Below are positions 14,072 to 22,900 of a DNA stretch of 25,318 nucleotides, piece after piece. The notes under the pieces are model-generated. The model ran no database searches, had not been told where the DNA came from, and worked only from the letters and a program-made list of their open reading frames with translations. A program made the translations under genes and the position numbers. How positions within the stretch are numbered: position 1 is the stretch's first letter; every line of letters begins with the position of its first letter. This DNA is from an uncultured Clostridia bacterium (GTDB lineage: Bacteria; Bacillota; Clostridia; Lachnospirales; Lachnospiraceae): assembly GCA_946611595.1 (NCBI GenBank), contig CAMODY010000007.1, positions 1-25,318 on the forward strand. The letters run 5' to 3'.

Positions 14072-14247
14072 TTCTTCTTTTCTGAGTAACAACAGTTTCT
14101 CCGTTCATTCACAATAATTCAGTACAAGCAGCTTTTATCTCGCCATTTCCTATAAAAATGAACAATTGTGAAGCTATCTCCAAGATACAGGAAAGAATGC
14201 TATCCGTAAACACAATCATAATTCACTATTTTACTGAACCATAGTTC

Positions 14248-14278
14248 AAAAAAAGAGGTGCCATAGAAGGCACCTCTT
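14248..14278 (-). terminator. Terminator of the ftsEX-peptidase operon
   Basis: A 10-bp perfect stem (AAGAGGTGCC, 14253-14262 with 14269-14278) with a 6-base loop, followed on the minus strand by a run of 7 T (14248-14254, overlapping the stem end). It lies 27 bases after the M23 gene stop. The rest of the 14017-14305 gap holds the upstream region of the HTH-synthetase gene and no open frame that I can support. Confidence 0.9.
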
Positions 14279-14305
14279 AAGCTTTTTAGTTTTGAGCAGG
14301 ATATT

Positions 14306-15529
14306 TTAGTACAGTCCGAGATACGGGCCCGGGTCGACTCTGCAGGTATAATCAAATCCATGGTCGGATACAACCGTTCCGATATGCAGATGGTAACCGG
14401 TCGAAGATCCCGTTGTTCCAACATAGCCGATGATCTCGCCCTGGGAGACATGCTGTCCTACACTTACAATACGGTAGTTCTGATGCATGTACTCTGTGTA
14501 CAGACCGCCACCATGATATACAACGGTATAGTTTCCGCATCCTCCATTCCAGCCATCTCCTGAGATAACAACCGTTCCATCCAGAACAGACATGATCGGT
14601 GTATTGCAAGGAGCACCAATATCGATGCCGCTATGGTAACTGGAATAACCGCCTCCAAACGGGTCGGATCTCCATCCAAACCAGGAAGTAATGTAGTTCG
14701 AATAGTATGGTGACGGAAGCGGCCACAGGAACTGTCCGCTCGTCCAGATCATGCTTCCGGCATCAGCAGAGACACCGCCTTGCTCCATGATCTGTTTGTT
14801 GTACTCTTCTACGAGTGCATTAACAGTTTCTCTCTGCTCGGAAAGCATTGCCTCGATTGCTGCATTCTGTTCTTCTTCATTTGCTTCTTCCTGCTGCGCT
14901 ACACCAAGTGCTTCAGCTTTTACCGCAAGCATATCATCGAGAACAACCTTTTGTTCATTCTGTGCTTCGATCAAAACTTCAACTTCCTCTTTTTCAGCTT
15001 CGACCTCCGTCTGATCTTCTTTTATTGCATCCTGGAGCTTCTGAAGTTTTTCCATCTGCTCTCTGTCATAATCAGAAAGTTCAATCAGGTACTGGACTTT
15101 ATTCAGCGCATCAGAGAATGTATCTGAAGTTAAAAAGGCTTCAACATATGAGTTTCCGAGATTTTCATATAGGAACTGAATTCTCTTGCTCATCATGCCG
15201 TATTCATATTCGATCGCAACCTGCTTTTCATCGATCTGCTTCTGCAGTTCATCGATTTTGCCCTCAAGCTCACCCTTCTGGGTTTCATAATCGTTGATGA
15301 CAGTTTCAACAGCAGTAATCTGGGCATCGATTTCATCCACTGCCTGCTGCGCTTTCGAAACCTTATCTTTTAATTCAGCCAAACGGGTCTCACTGTCTGC
15401 AAGCTGCTGCTCGAGTTCTCTCTGTTTCTGTTTCGCCTCATAAATATCATCAGCAAAAGTCGGAAGGACTATAACAAGTCCAAGCGCAACTGCTAAAACA
15501 ATATTTACGATTTTTTTCAATTTACTCAT
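14306..15529 (-). CDS. Secreted M23 peptidoglycan endopeptidase with N-terminal coiled coil (EnvC-like)
   Basis: A 407-residue exported cell-wall hydrolase. Residues 1-26 are a signal peptide (KLKK, hydrophobic core, then Thr-Phe-Ala). Residues about 28-250 are heptad-rich, very Glu/Gln/Lys-rich coiled coil with a break around 120-155, the plan of EnvC, PcsB and CwlO-type partners of FtsEX. Residues about 265-407 form an M23 (LytM) domain with complete zinc and catalytic residues: His299 and Asp303 in YHSGIDIGA, His349, and His380/His382 in GYHLHIG. It should therefore be an active endopeptidase that cuts peptide crosslinks, unlike the degenerate LytM of E. coli EnvC. AAAGGA lies about 11 bases upstream of the ATG. 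It is the last gene of the operon; FtsX is its likely gate. Confidence 0.9.
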   Translation of the reverse strand: MSKLKKIVNIVLAVALGLVIVLPTFADDIYEAKQKQRELEQQLADSETRLAELKDKVSKAQQAVDEIDAQITAVETVINDYETQKGELEGKIDELQKQIDEKQVAIEYEYGMMSKRIQFLYENLGNSYVEAFLTSDTFSDALNKVQYLIELSDYDREQMEKLQKLQDAIKEDQTEVEAEKEEVEVLIEAQNEQKVVLDDMLAVKAEALGVAQQEEANEEEQNAAIEAMLSEQRETVNALVEEYNKQIMEQGGVSADAGSMIWTSGQFLWPLPSPYYSNYITSWFGWRSDPFGGGYSSYHSGIDIGAPCNTPIMSVLDGTVVISGDGWNGGCGNYTVVYHGGGLYTEYMHQNYRIVSVGQHVSQGEIIGYVGTTGSSTGYHLHIGTVVSDHGFDYTCRVDPGPYLGLY

Positions 15530-15602
15530 TAGATAGCTTTTCCTTTCATAATCTTAAGAATCAGCCGTTTGCTTTATGCAAAAAAACTTCTTGAGTATTT
15601 TG

Positions 15603-16943
15603 TTACTTGGTTAATACTTCAATCGCCTTTTGAAGCTGTACGTCTTCCTCTTCCGTGATTACTCCATCTTCATAGGCTTCTTCCGGAATAGAGACTTCTA
15701 CATCCGGAGCAACTCCGATTCCGTTAATATGATTTCCTTCCGGAGTTAAGTATTCTTCTGTTGTAAACTTCAGGCCAGAACCATCTTCTAAGCGGAAAAT
15801 GCTTTGGACGATTCCTTTGCCGTAGCTGGTCTCACCAACGATCGTAGCAATGCCGTAGTCTTTGATCGCGCCGGTAAAAAGTTCAGACGCACTTGCACTG
15901 TTTTCGTTGATCAGTACCACCATCGGGATCTTAATCTGGTTTTCCTCATCGGAATACTCCGTCTTTTCCGTTCCCTGTTTATCAACCACAGTCGTGATCT
16001 TTCCTTCCGGAAGGACCCGGTCTGCCATGGCAATAACCGTATCATAATCTCCGCCCGGGTTATCCCTTAAGTCTAAGATCAGGGATTCCATGCCTTGAGA
16101 CTCTAATGCATCCAATGCATTGTTAAACTGGTCTACAGAGATAACATCAAATTCCGTCAGCTGGATATATCCGATCTTGTTATCAAGCATTTTGTAGATG
16201 ACCGTTTCCATATCGATGATTCTGCGTTCTACTGTCATCGGGATTTCTTTTCCATCTCGGGAAATTACGATATCTACCGTTGTCCCCTGTTCTCCTCTGA
16301 CAATACTTACCAGTTCATCGATATCTTCGAAGTCGCGGACGCCGTCCGCCTCAACGATCAGATCCTTTACCTGCATGCCTGCTTCCTGTGCCGGGGATCC
16401 ATCGAAGACTTTATAAACTTCCACCTTATCATCATCGTTCATGATGATGCTGATCCCGATGCCGCCATAACTTCCGCTGGTCTCTTCCATCAAGGCATCG
16501 AACTCTTCTTTGGAATAGTATTTTGCGTATTTATCGCCGATCCCGTTTAAAAGGCCTGCTGCCAGCGCATCTTCCAGTGTTTCATCATCGACATCCCCCA
16601 GGTAATACATATCCAGATAGGTCTGGATCGTATCAAGTTTTTCCTGGTAATCCATTTCTCTCGTACCTGTCCGCATTCCCCGGAAATATATAAATACGAA
16701 GAGAACCGCAAGAAGCATCACAGCTGCAATGGTGATCAGGACACCGACTAAAAGTCCGATTCCAAACTTTGATTTGGGCTTTTGCGGCTGAGGCTGTCTG
16801 GGAGCTCCATTCGGATATCCGACCGGCGCTCCGACCGGCTGATTCCCCTGATAGCCAGCATTATTATATTGATTGTACTGTCCGTTTGGATTGTAGTTGT
16901 TGTTGTAATTATTGTAGTTATTATTTCCGTTATAGTTATCCAT
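15603..16943 (-). CDS. S41 C-terminal processing protease (CtpA type) with Asn/Tyr-rich cytoplasmic tail
   Basis: A 446-residue membrane-anchored serine protease. Residues 1-34 are about half Asn, with Tyr, Gly and Gln, then a Pro/Gln-rich linker and a basic QKPKSK before the membrane helix (about 60-88), so the tail should face the cytoplasm. Outside follow a PDZ domain (about 155-235, GGIGISI to VERRI) and the S41 core: LDLRDNPGG at 290-298, Ser351 in NSASASE, and Lys376 in SYGKG. The Ser-Lys distance of 25 residues equals that of E. coli Prc. The family trims or degrades envelope proteins, often peptidoglycan hydrolases. The ATG lies 5 bases after the ftsX stop, and the M23 hydrolase gene follows 73 bases later; the hydrolase is a natural candidate substrate. 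Confidence 0.92.
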   Translation of the reverse strand: MDNYNGNNNYNNYNNNYNPNGQYNQYNNAGYQGNQPVGAPVGYPNGAPRQPQPQKPKSKFGIGLLVGVLITIAAVMLLAVLFVFIYFRGMRTGTREMDYQEKLDTIQTYLDMYYLGDVDDETLEDALAAGLLNGIGDKYAKYYSKEEFDALMEETSGSYGGIGISIIMNDDDKVEVYKVFDGSPAQEAGMQVKDLIVEADGVRDFEDIDELVSIVRGEQGTTVDIVISRDGKEIPMTVERRIIDMETVIYKMLDNKIGYIQLTEFDVISVDQFNNALDALESQGMESLILDLRDNPGGDYDTVIAMADRVLPEGKITTVVDKQGTEKTEYSDEENQIKIPMVVLINENSASASELFTGAIKDYGIATIVGETSYGKGIVQSIFRLEDGSGLKFTTEEYLTPEGNHINGIGVAPDVEVSIPEEAYEDGVITEEEDVQLQKAIEVLTK

Positions 16944-16948
16944 TTACA

Positions 16949-17857
16949 TCAGACCTTGATATATTTGTTCGTTGCAATGCTACTTCCGATGATACCGATT
17001 CCGGCACCTAAGATAAGCGCTACCGGGATCAGGACCGCAAAGACGGCACTTGCAGGCATTAACGAGAACGCATTTGTGATCGTATTGAACTGACTGATAA
17101 TATAAGTCAGTGCGGAACGATAAACAAAGAATAATATGATCAGCGGAATGATCGCACCGATCAGACCAATGATGACTCCCTCAAATACGAATGGGGATTT
17201 TACAAAGAAGTCTGTCGCTCCGACATATTTCATGATCTTGATCTCTTCCGAACGCATCGTAATACCTGTTGTGATCGTATTGGAGATCAGGAAGACTGAT
17301 ACAAGGAACAATACAACGCCGATCACAAGAGAGATAATTCCTACGATCTTTCCAACATCGGAAAGTGCGTTAGCGGTCACTTCAGACTGGTTGACCTTTC
17401 GGACACCGGTCAAAGAGGAAAGCCGGTCTGCAATCGTGCTCTGATCTTCAATCTCATTAAAGTACACAGCATAGGAAGCAGAATTTGCAAGCGGGTTATC
17501 TCCGGCAAAACCTTCAGCCAGTTCCGGATTGTCTTTGAAATAACTCTCTTTAAAAGTTTCCCATGCGTCTTCTGCAGATGTATATTCGATATGGGATACC
17601 TCATCCCATCCTTCGATCCGCTTTCCGATCTCTTTGATCTCATTTTCATTCAGATCTTCATCAAAGAAAACCGTGATGCTGACAGAATCCTGCGCTTCTT
17701 TCAGCACATAGTTGATATTCATCATGACCGCAAGCAGAATGCCGACCATAAAGACGCAGGCAGCAATCGTTGCAACAGATGCCAGGAAGAATACCTTGTT
17801 ACGTTTAATTCCTTTAAATCCCTGCCCTAAGCAGTAAAAGAAAGAACTACTTTTCAT
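16949..17857 (-). CDS. ftsX: Cell division protein FtsX
   Basis: Membrane subunit of the FtsEX complex, which couples ATP hydrolysis inside the cell to activation of peptidoglycan hydrolases outside. I start it at ATG 17857 (302 residues) because a strong AGGAGG lies 8 bases upstream; an in-frame ATG at 17884 has no such site. Four membrane helices are visible at about 23-46, 170-193, 224-246 and 270-293, with an extracellular domain (about 50-165) between the first two. This is the standard FtsX plan. EIKIMKYVGAT at 205-215 is the conserved cytoplasmic loop. It overlaps the end of ftsE by 11 bases, implying coupled translation. Confidence 0.95.
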   Translation of the reverse strand: MKSSSFFYCLGQGFKGIKRNKVFFLASVATIAACVFMVGILLAVMMNINYVLKEAQDSVSITVFFDEDLNENEIKEIGKRIEGWDEVSHIEYTSAEDAWETFKESYFKDNPELAEGFAGDNPLANSASYAVYFNEIEDQSTIADRLSSLTGVRKVNQSEVTANALSDVGKIVGIISLVIGVVLFLVSVFLISNTITTGITMRSEEIKIMKYVGATDFFVKSPFVFEGVIIGLIGAIIPLIILFFVYRSALTYIISQFNTITNAFSLMPASAVFAVLIPVALILGAGIGIIGSSIATNKYIKV

Positions 17858-18536
17858 AAGCGAGACCTCCTTCCCGGATGTCATTTGCGATCATACCGTT
17901 TTTCAGGTTGATGACTCGCTTATGCATCTGACGTACGATTTCGTGGTTATGGGTAACAACGATTACCGTTGTTCCCCTGCGGTTGATTTCTTCTAAGATT
18001 TCCATGATCGCCTTGGAATTTCCCGGGTCTAAGTTACCTGTCGGCTCGTCGGCTAACAGAATGCTCGGCTTATTTACCAGAGCTCTCGCAAGCGCAACAC
18101 GCTGCTGCTCGCCGCCTGAGAGCTGATCCGGGAAAGAACGGTATTTCTCGGAAATACCGGTAAGTGTCAGTACCTCGGCAACATTTTTATTGATGTCCTT
18201 TGCAGGCGCAGAGATCGCCCTTTGTGCAAAGGCAATGTTCTCATATACATTCCGGTCTTTTAACAGACGGAAATTCTGGAAAACAACACCGATGTCTCTG
18301 CGAAGCATCGGGATCCTTCTCCGTTTCAGACGTGTTACGCATTTTCCGTTAACGAAGATCTCGCCGGATGTCGGCTGCATTTCCTTAATGAGCAGTTTAA
18401 AGAGAGTTGTCTTTCCTGCTCCGGAATCTCCTACGATAAATACGAACTCGCCGTCTTCAATCGTCAGACTCACGTGATTCAGCGCATAAGTATGCTGATC
18501 GCCATAAGTCATAGAAACATTTTCGAGTCTTATCAT
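17847..18536 (-). CDS. ftsE: Cell division ATP-binding protein FtsE
   Basis: ABC-type ATPase partner of FtsX; 229 residues, normal length. Walker A is GDSGAGKT at 36-43, the Q-loop is VVFQNFRLL near 84-92, the ABC signature LSGGEQQR is at 139-146, and Walker B ILLADE is at 159-164 followed by PTGNLD. FQNFRLL and the Walker A form are typical of FtsE rather than of LolD-like transport ATPases. GGAGGAAG lies just before the ATG. It starts 14 bases after the CdaR-like gene and runs into ftsX, so it is in the middle of the operon. Confidence 0.95.
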   Translation of the reverse strand: MIRLENVSMTYGDQHTYALNHVSLTIEDGEFVFIVGDSGAGKTTLFKLLIKEMQPTSGEIFVNGKCVTRLKRRRIPMLRRDIGVVFQNFRLLKDRNVYENIAFAQRAISAPAKDINKNVAEVLTLTGISEKYRSFPDQLSGGEQQRVALARALVNKPSILLADEPTGNLDPGNSKAIMEILEEINRRGTTVIVVTHNHEIVRQMHKRVINLKNGMIANDIREGGLAYEK

Positions 18537-18550
18537 ATCTTCCTCCGATT

Positions 18551-19636
18551 TTATTTAAAGTCCCTGTCTTCTACATATTGCATGTAGCTGGACACCATTA
18601 ACGCAATCTTAAATGTGATGGCATCATCAAATACTCTAAGGTCAAGTCCTGTAAGTTTTTGTATTTTATCAAGACGATACACCAGTGTATTACGATGGAT
18701 AAAAAGCTGTCTGGAAGTCTCCGATACATTCAAGGAATTCTCGAAGAATTTATTGATCGTTTCAATCGTCTCATCGTCCAGATCAAGCGGCGATGCATCT
18801 TTAAAGATCTCGCTGATGAATAATTTGCAAAGCGGCATTGGAAGCTGGTAGATCAATCTTCCGATTCCTAAGCTGCCATACGGATTGATCTGTCTTTCCG
18901 GGAAAAAGATGGAGCCAACATCGCTTGCCATTTTTGCTTCCTTGAACGATCTGGAAACTTCTTTCAGATCACTGACAACAGAGCCGTAAGAAATATGTGC
19001 ATCATCTCCAATGTCACTCTTGACCACATTTATAATACTTCTTGCGATCGTATCCAAAGAAGTTTCTTCTTTTTCCTGAAGCTGCTTTACAACGACCAGA
19101 TTTTTCTTATCAAGTGCTGTTACAAAATCGGTATTTTCATCAAACAGATTTTTAAGCGTAGAGATCGCATCATCCTGGTTCTTGTTATTCATGCATACAA
19201 GGAATACCACTCTGCGCGCTTCAATCTCTACATGAAGTTTTCTTGATCTGTCAAAAATATCGACCAGCAGTAAGTTATCAAGCAGGAGAGATTTGATAAA
19301 ATTATCTTTATCAAATTTGTCCTTATATTCAGAAAGCATACGCTCGATCTGATACTTTACCATTCTTCCGACAAGTTCAGAGCTGGATGACGTTCCTTTT
19401 ACCACAAGAATATATTCATCCTTTGCATCTTCCCTGACCTTAAACAGCAAAAAATCCGGAATTTCCTTAAACTCTCTGGAAGATTCCGAGAAATCCAAGA
19501 GCTTTCTGACATCAAGCTGAAACTCTCTTTCGGTTTTTGCAGACATATGACCGTCTATTGAAAAGACGGCCATATCTTTTTCTGTAATCGCTTTCATTTC
19601 ATCCAGCGTCTTTTGCAACAACTGATTGGAAATCAT
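18551..19636 (-). CDS. CdaR/PucR-family helix-turn-helix regulator
   Basis: A 361-residue transcription factor of the CdaR/PucR type. I choose ATG 19636, with GGGGTG 4-9 bases upstream, over ATG 19648, which has no ribosome site; MISNQLLQK is also the usual beginning in related clostridial proteins as I recall them. The N-terminal half (about 1-130) is a putative sensing domain, the middle (about 150-250) a degenerate GGDEF-like domain, and residues about 303-355 carry the PucR C-terminal helix-turn-helix (NVSETSRQLFIHRNTLVYRLDKI). CdaR itself answers to sugar diacids, but the ligand here is unknown. It is the first gene of the ftsEX operon, 14 bases before ftsE, so it may control envelope functions or its own operon. 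Confidence 0.85.
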   Translation of the reverse strand: MISNQLLQKTLDEMKAITEKDMAVFSIDGHMSAKTEREFQLDVRKLLDFSESSREFKEIPDFLLFKVREDAKDEYILVVKGTSSSSELVGRMVKYQIERMLSEYKDKFDKDNFIKSLLLDNLLLVDIFDRSRKLHVEIEARRVVFLVCMNNKNQDDAISTLKNLFDENTDFVTALDKKNLVVVKQLQEKEETSLDTIARSIINVVKSDIGDDAHISYGSVVSDLKEVSRSFKEAKMASDVGSIFFPERQINPYGSLGIGRLIYQLPMPLCKLFISEIFKDASPLDLDDETIETINKFFENSLNVSETSRQLFIHRNTLVYRLDKIQKLTGLDLRVFDDAITFKIALMVSSYMQYVEDRDFK

Positions 19637-19707
19637 GATACACCCCATTTATGACGATTCTATGGACATAAACAAGCAAAAAACAGTGTTTCATTAAATT
19701 GCACATG

Positions 19708-19738
19708 AATATCCACCGTTTTTTGTTATATATGTCAA
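19708..19738 (-). promoter_or_regulatory. Candidate promoter of the CdaR-ftsEX operon
   Basis: On the minus strand, a perfect TTGACA -35 (19733-19738) and GATATT (19708-19713) as a possible -10, spaced 19 bases, which is longer than ideal. It lies about 70 bases upstream of the regulator start in a very AT-rich stretch. The -35 is convincing, the -10 less so. Confidence 0.4.
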
Positions 19739-19842
19739 TATAATATATCATTTTGTACAAAAGGGAAAGGGAAAGCTTCGTGAAAAATTGTTAATTTTTT
19801 ATGAATAGATCTTAAAAATGCACAAAATTTTGTAACATTTTT

Positions 19843-19880
19843 AGAGAGTCTGTCCTTAGACAGACTCTCTGATTTTTATT
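19843..19880 (+). terminator. Strong hairpin with U-tract on the plus strand, between purL and the CdaR-ftsEX operon
   Basis: A 12-bp perfect stem (AGAGAGTCTGTC, 19843-19854 with 19859-19870) with loop CTTA. On the plus strand it is followed by GATTTTTATTTATT, as in an intrinsic terminator. On the minus strand, the direction of purL, it is followed by AAAAATG, so it is a poor intrinsic terminator for purL despite lying 33 bases after its stop. No plus-strand gene is annotated ahead of it. The 19649-19842 gap is AT-rich, holds the promoter above, and has no open frame I can support. Confidence 0.6.
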
Positions 19881-19902
19881 TATTAAGCTTGTGGATTGAA
19901 GA

Positions 19903-22900
19903 TTAATGGAAATATTTAACTGCTGCTTCAAACAAACGGCTGTCATAATTACCCGGAACATTCTTATATAAACCGGCTCCGATACGCTCGCTATGTCCCA
20001 TCTTTCCAAGAACGCGTCCATCCGGAGAAGTAATTCCCTCAATGGCAGCCATAGAACCGTTCGGATTATAATGTACATCCATCGTTGCTTTGCCGTCCGC
20101 ATCCACATACTGGGTTGCGATCTGTCCGTTTTCTGCAAGCTCTTTGATCAGTTCCGGTGAAGCAATGAAACGGCCTTCACCATGAGAAATCGGAACATTT
20201 ACGATATCTCCGGTATTCATAAGAGACAGCCACGGAGATTTATTGGAGCAGATTCTTGTCTGCACAATGCGGCTCTGGTGACGTGCGATAGTGTTAAAAG
20301 TCAAGGTCGGGCAGTTTTCATCGGTGTCGATGATCTTACCATATGGTACAAGACCCAGTTTGATCAGTGCCTGGAAGCCGTTACAGATTCCGAGCATGAG
20401 TCCGTCTCTTTCCTCTAACAGTTTTGTGACGCCTTCTTTGATCTTGCCGTTACGGAAGAATGCAGTAATGAATTTTCCGCTGCCGTCCGGCTCATCTCCG
20501 CCGGAGAATCCACCTGGGATAAAGATCATCTGCGCGGTCTCAAGTTCTTTTGCAAAGCGCTCAACAGAAGCAGTGATTCCAGCAGAAGACAAGTTATTGA
20601 TCACGATGATCTCAGGCTCTGCACCTGCATCCGCAACTGCTTTCGCACTGTCATACTCACAGTTCGTTCCAGGAAATGCTGGGATCAGGACCTTCGGTTT
20701 TTCACACTTGATCGCCGGTGACGGATAGCTTTCTGCTTTATAAGTAAAGTCTACAAGTTCTTCTTTCGGGTTTTCGATGTTGCAGCTATATACACTCTCT
20801 AACTTTCCTTCATAGAGATCTAAGATCTCGTCTGCAGAAACAGTTTCGCCTTTATATGCAAAGCTCTTCTCTGCTGTAACTTCACCAACAAGAACTCCAT
20901 CTGAAAGTTCCTCTTTTGTTTCCACAAGGAACGCGCCATAAGAATATCCAAACAATTCTTCAAGAGAAAGCGCATCTGCAAAGCTGAATCCGAAGCCGTT
21001 TCCAAATGCCATCTTCATGACTGCCTCGCCGATTCCGCCAGGACCCGGAGTGTAGCAGGAAAGAACTTTGCCTGCTCTCATAAGGGCAGTTACCTTCTCA
21101 AATACTTCTAATAAAGATTCCTTAACAGGAAGTCCCTGTTCATCGGTCTCTGGTTTTATCAGATAAACTTTGCTTCCGGCCTCTTTAAAATCATCGGAAA
21201 TAATATGATCTGCTTTTTCTGTTGTAACCGCAAAGGAAACGAGAGTTGGCGGTACATGAATATCTTCAAAAGATCCGCTCATGGAATCCTTGCCGCCGAT
21301 CGCGCCAATACCCAGATCCATCTGTGCCTTAAAAGCGCCGAGGAGTGCCGAAAGCGGCTGTCCCCAGTTCTTTCCGTTTGTTCCCGGCTTTTTAAAGTAT
21401 TCCTGGAAGCTTAAATAAACATCCTTAAAGTCTGCACCGGATGCAATCAGCTTGGATACGGATTCCACAACCGCCAGATATGCTCCGTGATATGGGCTTG
21501 CCTCAGTAATATAAGGATTGTAGCCCCAGCTCATTAAGGAGCAGTCATCCGTATGTTTTTTCTCAACAGAGATCTTCTGCACCATTGCCTGTGCCGGTGT
21601 CAGCTGATACTTACCGCCGAATGGCATGATCACAGTGCCGGCTCCGATCGTTGAGTCAAATCTTTCGGAAAGGCCTCTCTTAGAACAGGTATTCAGATCC
21701 GTTGCTGTTGCTTTCATAAGATCAGTAAAACTTCCCTGAACATCCTTTTTCGGCGGCTGCGTTTTTTCTGTTTCAATTGTGATATGTTTTTCAGCACCAT
21801 TTGAATCTAAGAATTCACGGCTGATGTCTACGATGGTATTGCCATTCCAATGCATTACAAGGCGAGGATCCGCCTGCACTTTTGCAACTGGAGTTGCAGA
21901 AAGGTTTTCTTCTTTTGCCAATGCAAGGAATGCATCCACATCTTTTGCTTCTACAACGACAGCCATACGTTCCTGTGATTCAGAGATCGCAAGTTCGGTT
22001 CCATCAAGACCGTCATATTTTTTAGGAACTGCATTTAAATCAATCTCAAGACCTGCTGCCAGCTCTCCGATCGCAACGGACACACCGCCGGCTCCAAAGT
22101 CATTGCAGCGTTTGATCATCTTGCTTGCAGTCGGATTTCTAAAGAGACGCTGAAGCTTTCTCTCTTCCGGTGCATTTCCTTTCTGCACCTCAGCTCCGCA
22201 GGTCTCAACAGAATGCACGTCATGAGCCTTGGAAGATCCGGTAGCACCGCCGACTCCGTCACGTCCTGTTGCACCACCTAAGAGGATAACAACATCTCCC
22301 GGGGCAGGAACTTCTCTTCTGACATTCTCTGCAGGTGCTGCAGCAATAACTGCACCGATTTCCATGTGCTTCGCAGCATATCCCGGATGATAGAGCTCAT
22401 CAACGATACCCGTTGCAAGTCCGATCTGGTTTCCATAAGAGGAATAGCCGTTTGCAGCAGTTGTAACAAGCTTGCGCTGCGGCAGTTTTCCCGGAATTGT
22501 ATCAGCAACCGGAACGAGCGGATCTGCAGCTCCGGTAAGACGCATTGCACCATAAACATAAGATCTGCCGGAGAGCGGATCACGGATCGCGCCGCCGACA
22601 CAGGTTGCAGCCCCGCCAAACGGTTCGATTTCCGTCGGATGGTTATGGGTCTCATTCTTAAAGAGCAAGAGCCACGGCTCTGTCTTTCCATCTACTTCAA
22701 TGTCCATCTTGACTGTGCAGGCATTGATCTCTTCAGACTCATCAAGCTTATCCAGCATGCCGTGTTTTCTAAGATATTTAACAGCAAGTGTTGCAATATC
22801 CATCAGACAGATCGGTTTTTCTCTTCCGAGTTCTTTTCTGGTTGCCAGATAATCTTCATATGCTTTTTTCAAAAGTTCATCTTCAAAATGAATATCGTCG

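Noticed and set aside
17858..17884. Longer FtsX start at ATG 17884
   Set aside because: No ribosome site there, whereas AGGAGG stands 8 bases before ATG 17857.
19637..19648. Longer CdaR-like start at ATG 19648
   Set aside because: No ribosome site; its second and third codons form the GGGGTG site serving ATG 19636.
19781..19795. Tiny GTG-started leader peptide after a GGGAAAGGG stretch
   Set aside because: Only four codons before a stop, on the plus strand with no gene to control; too short to support.
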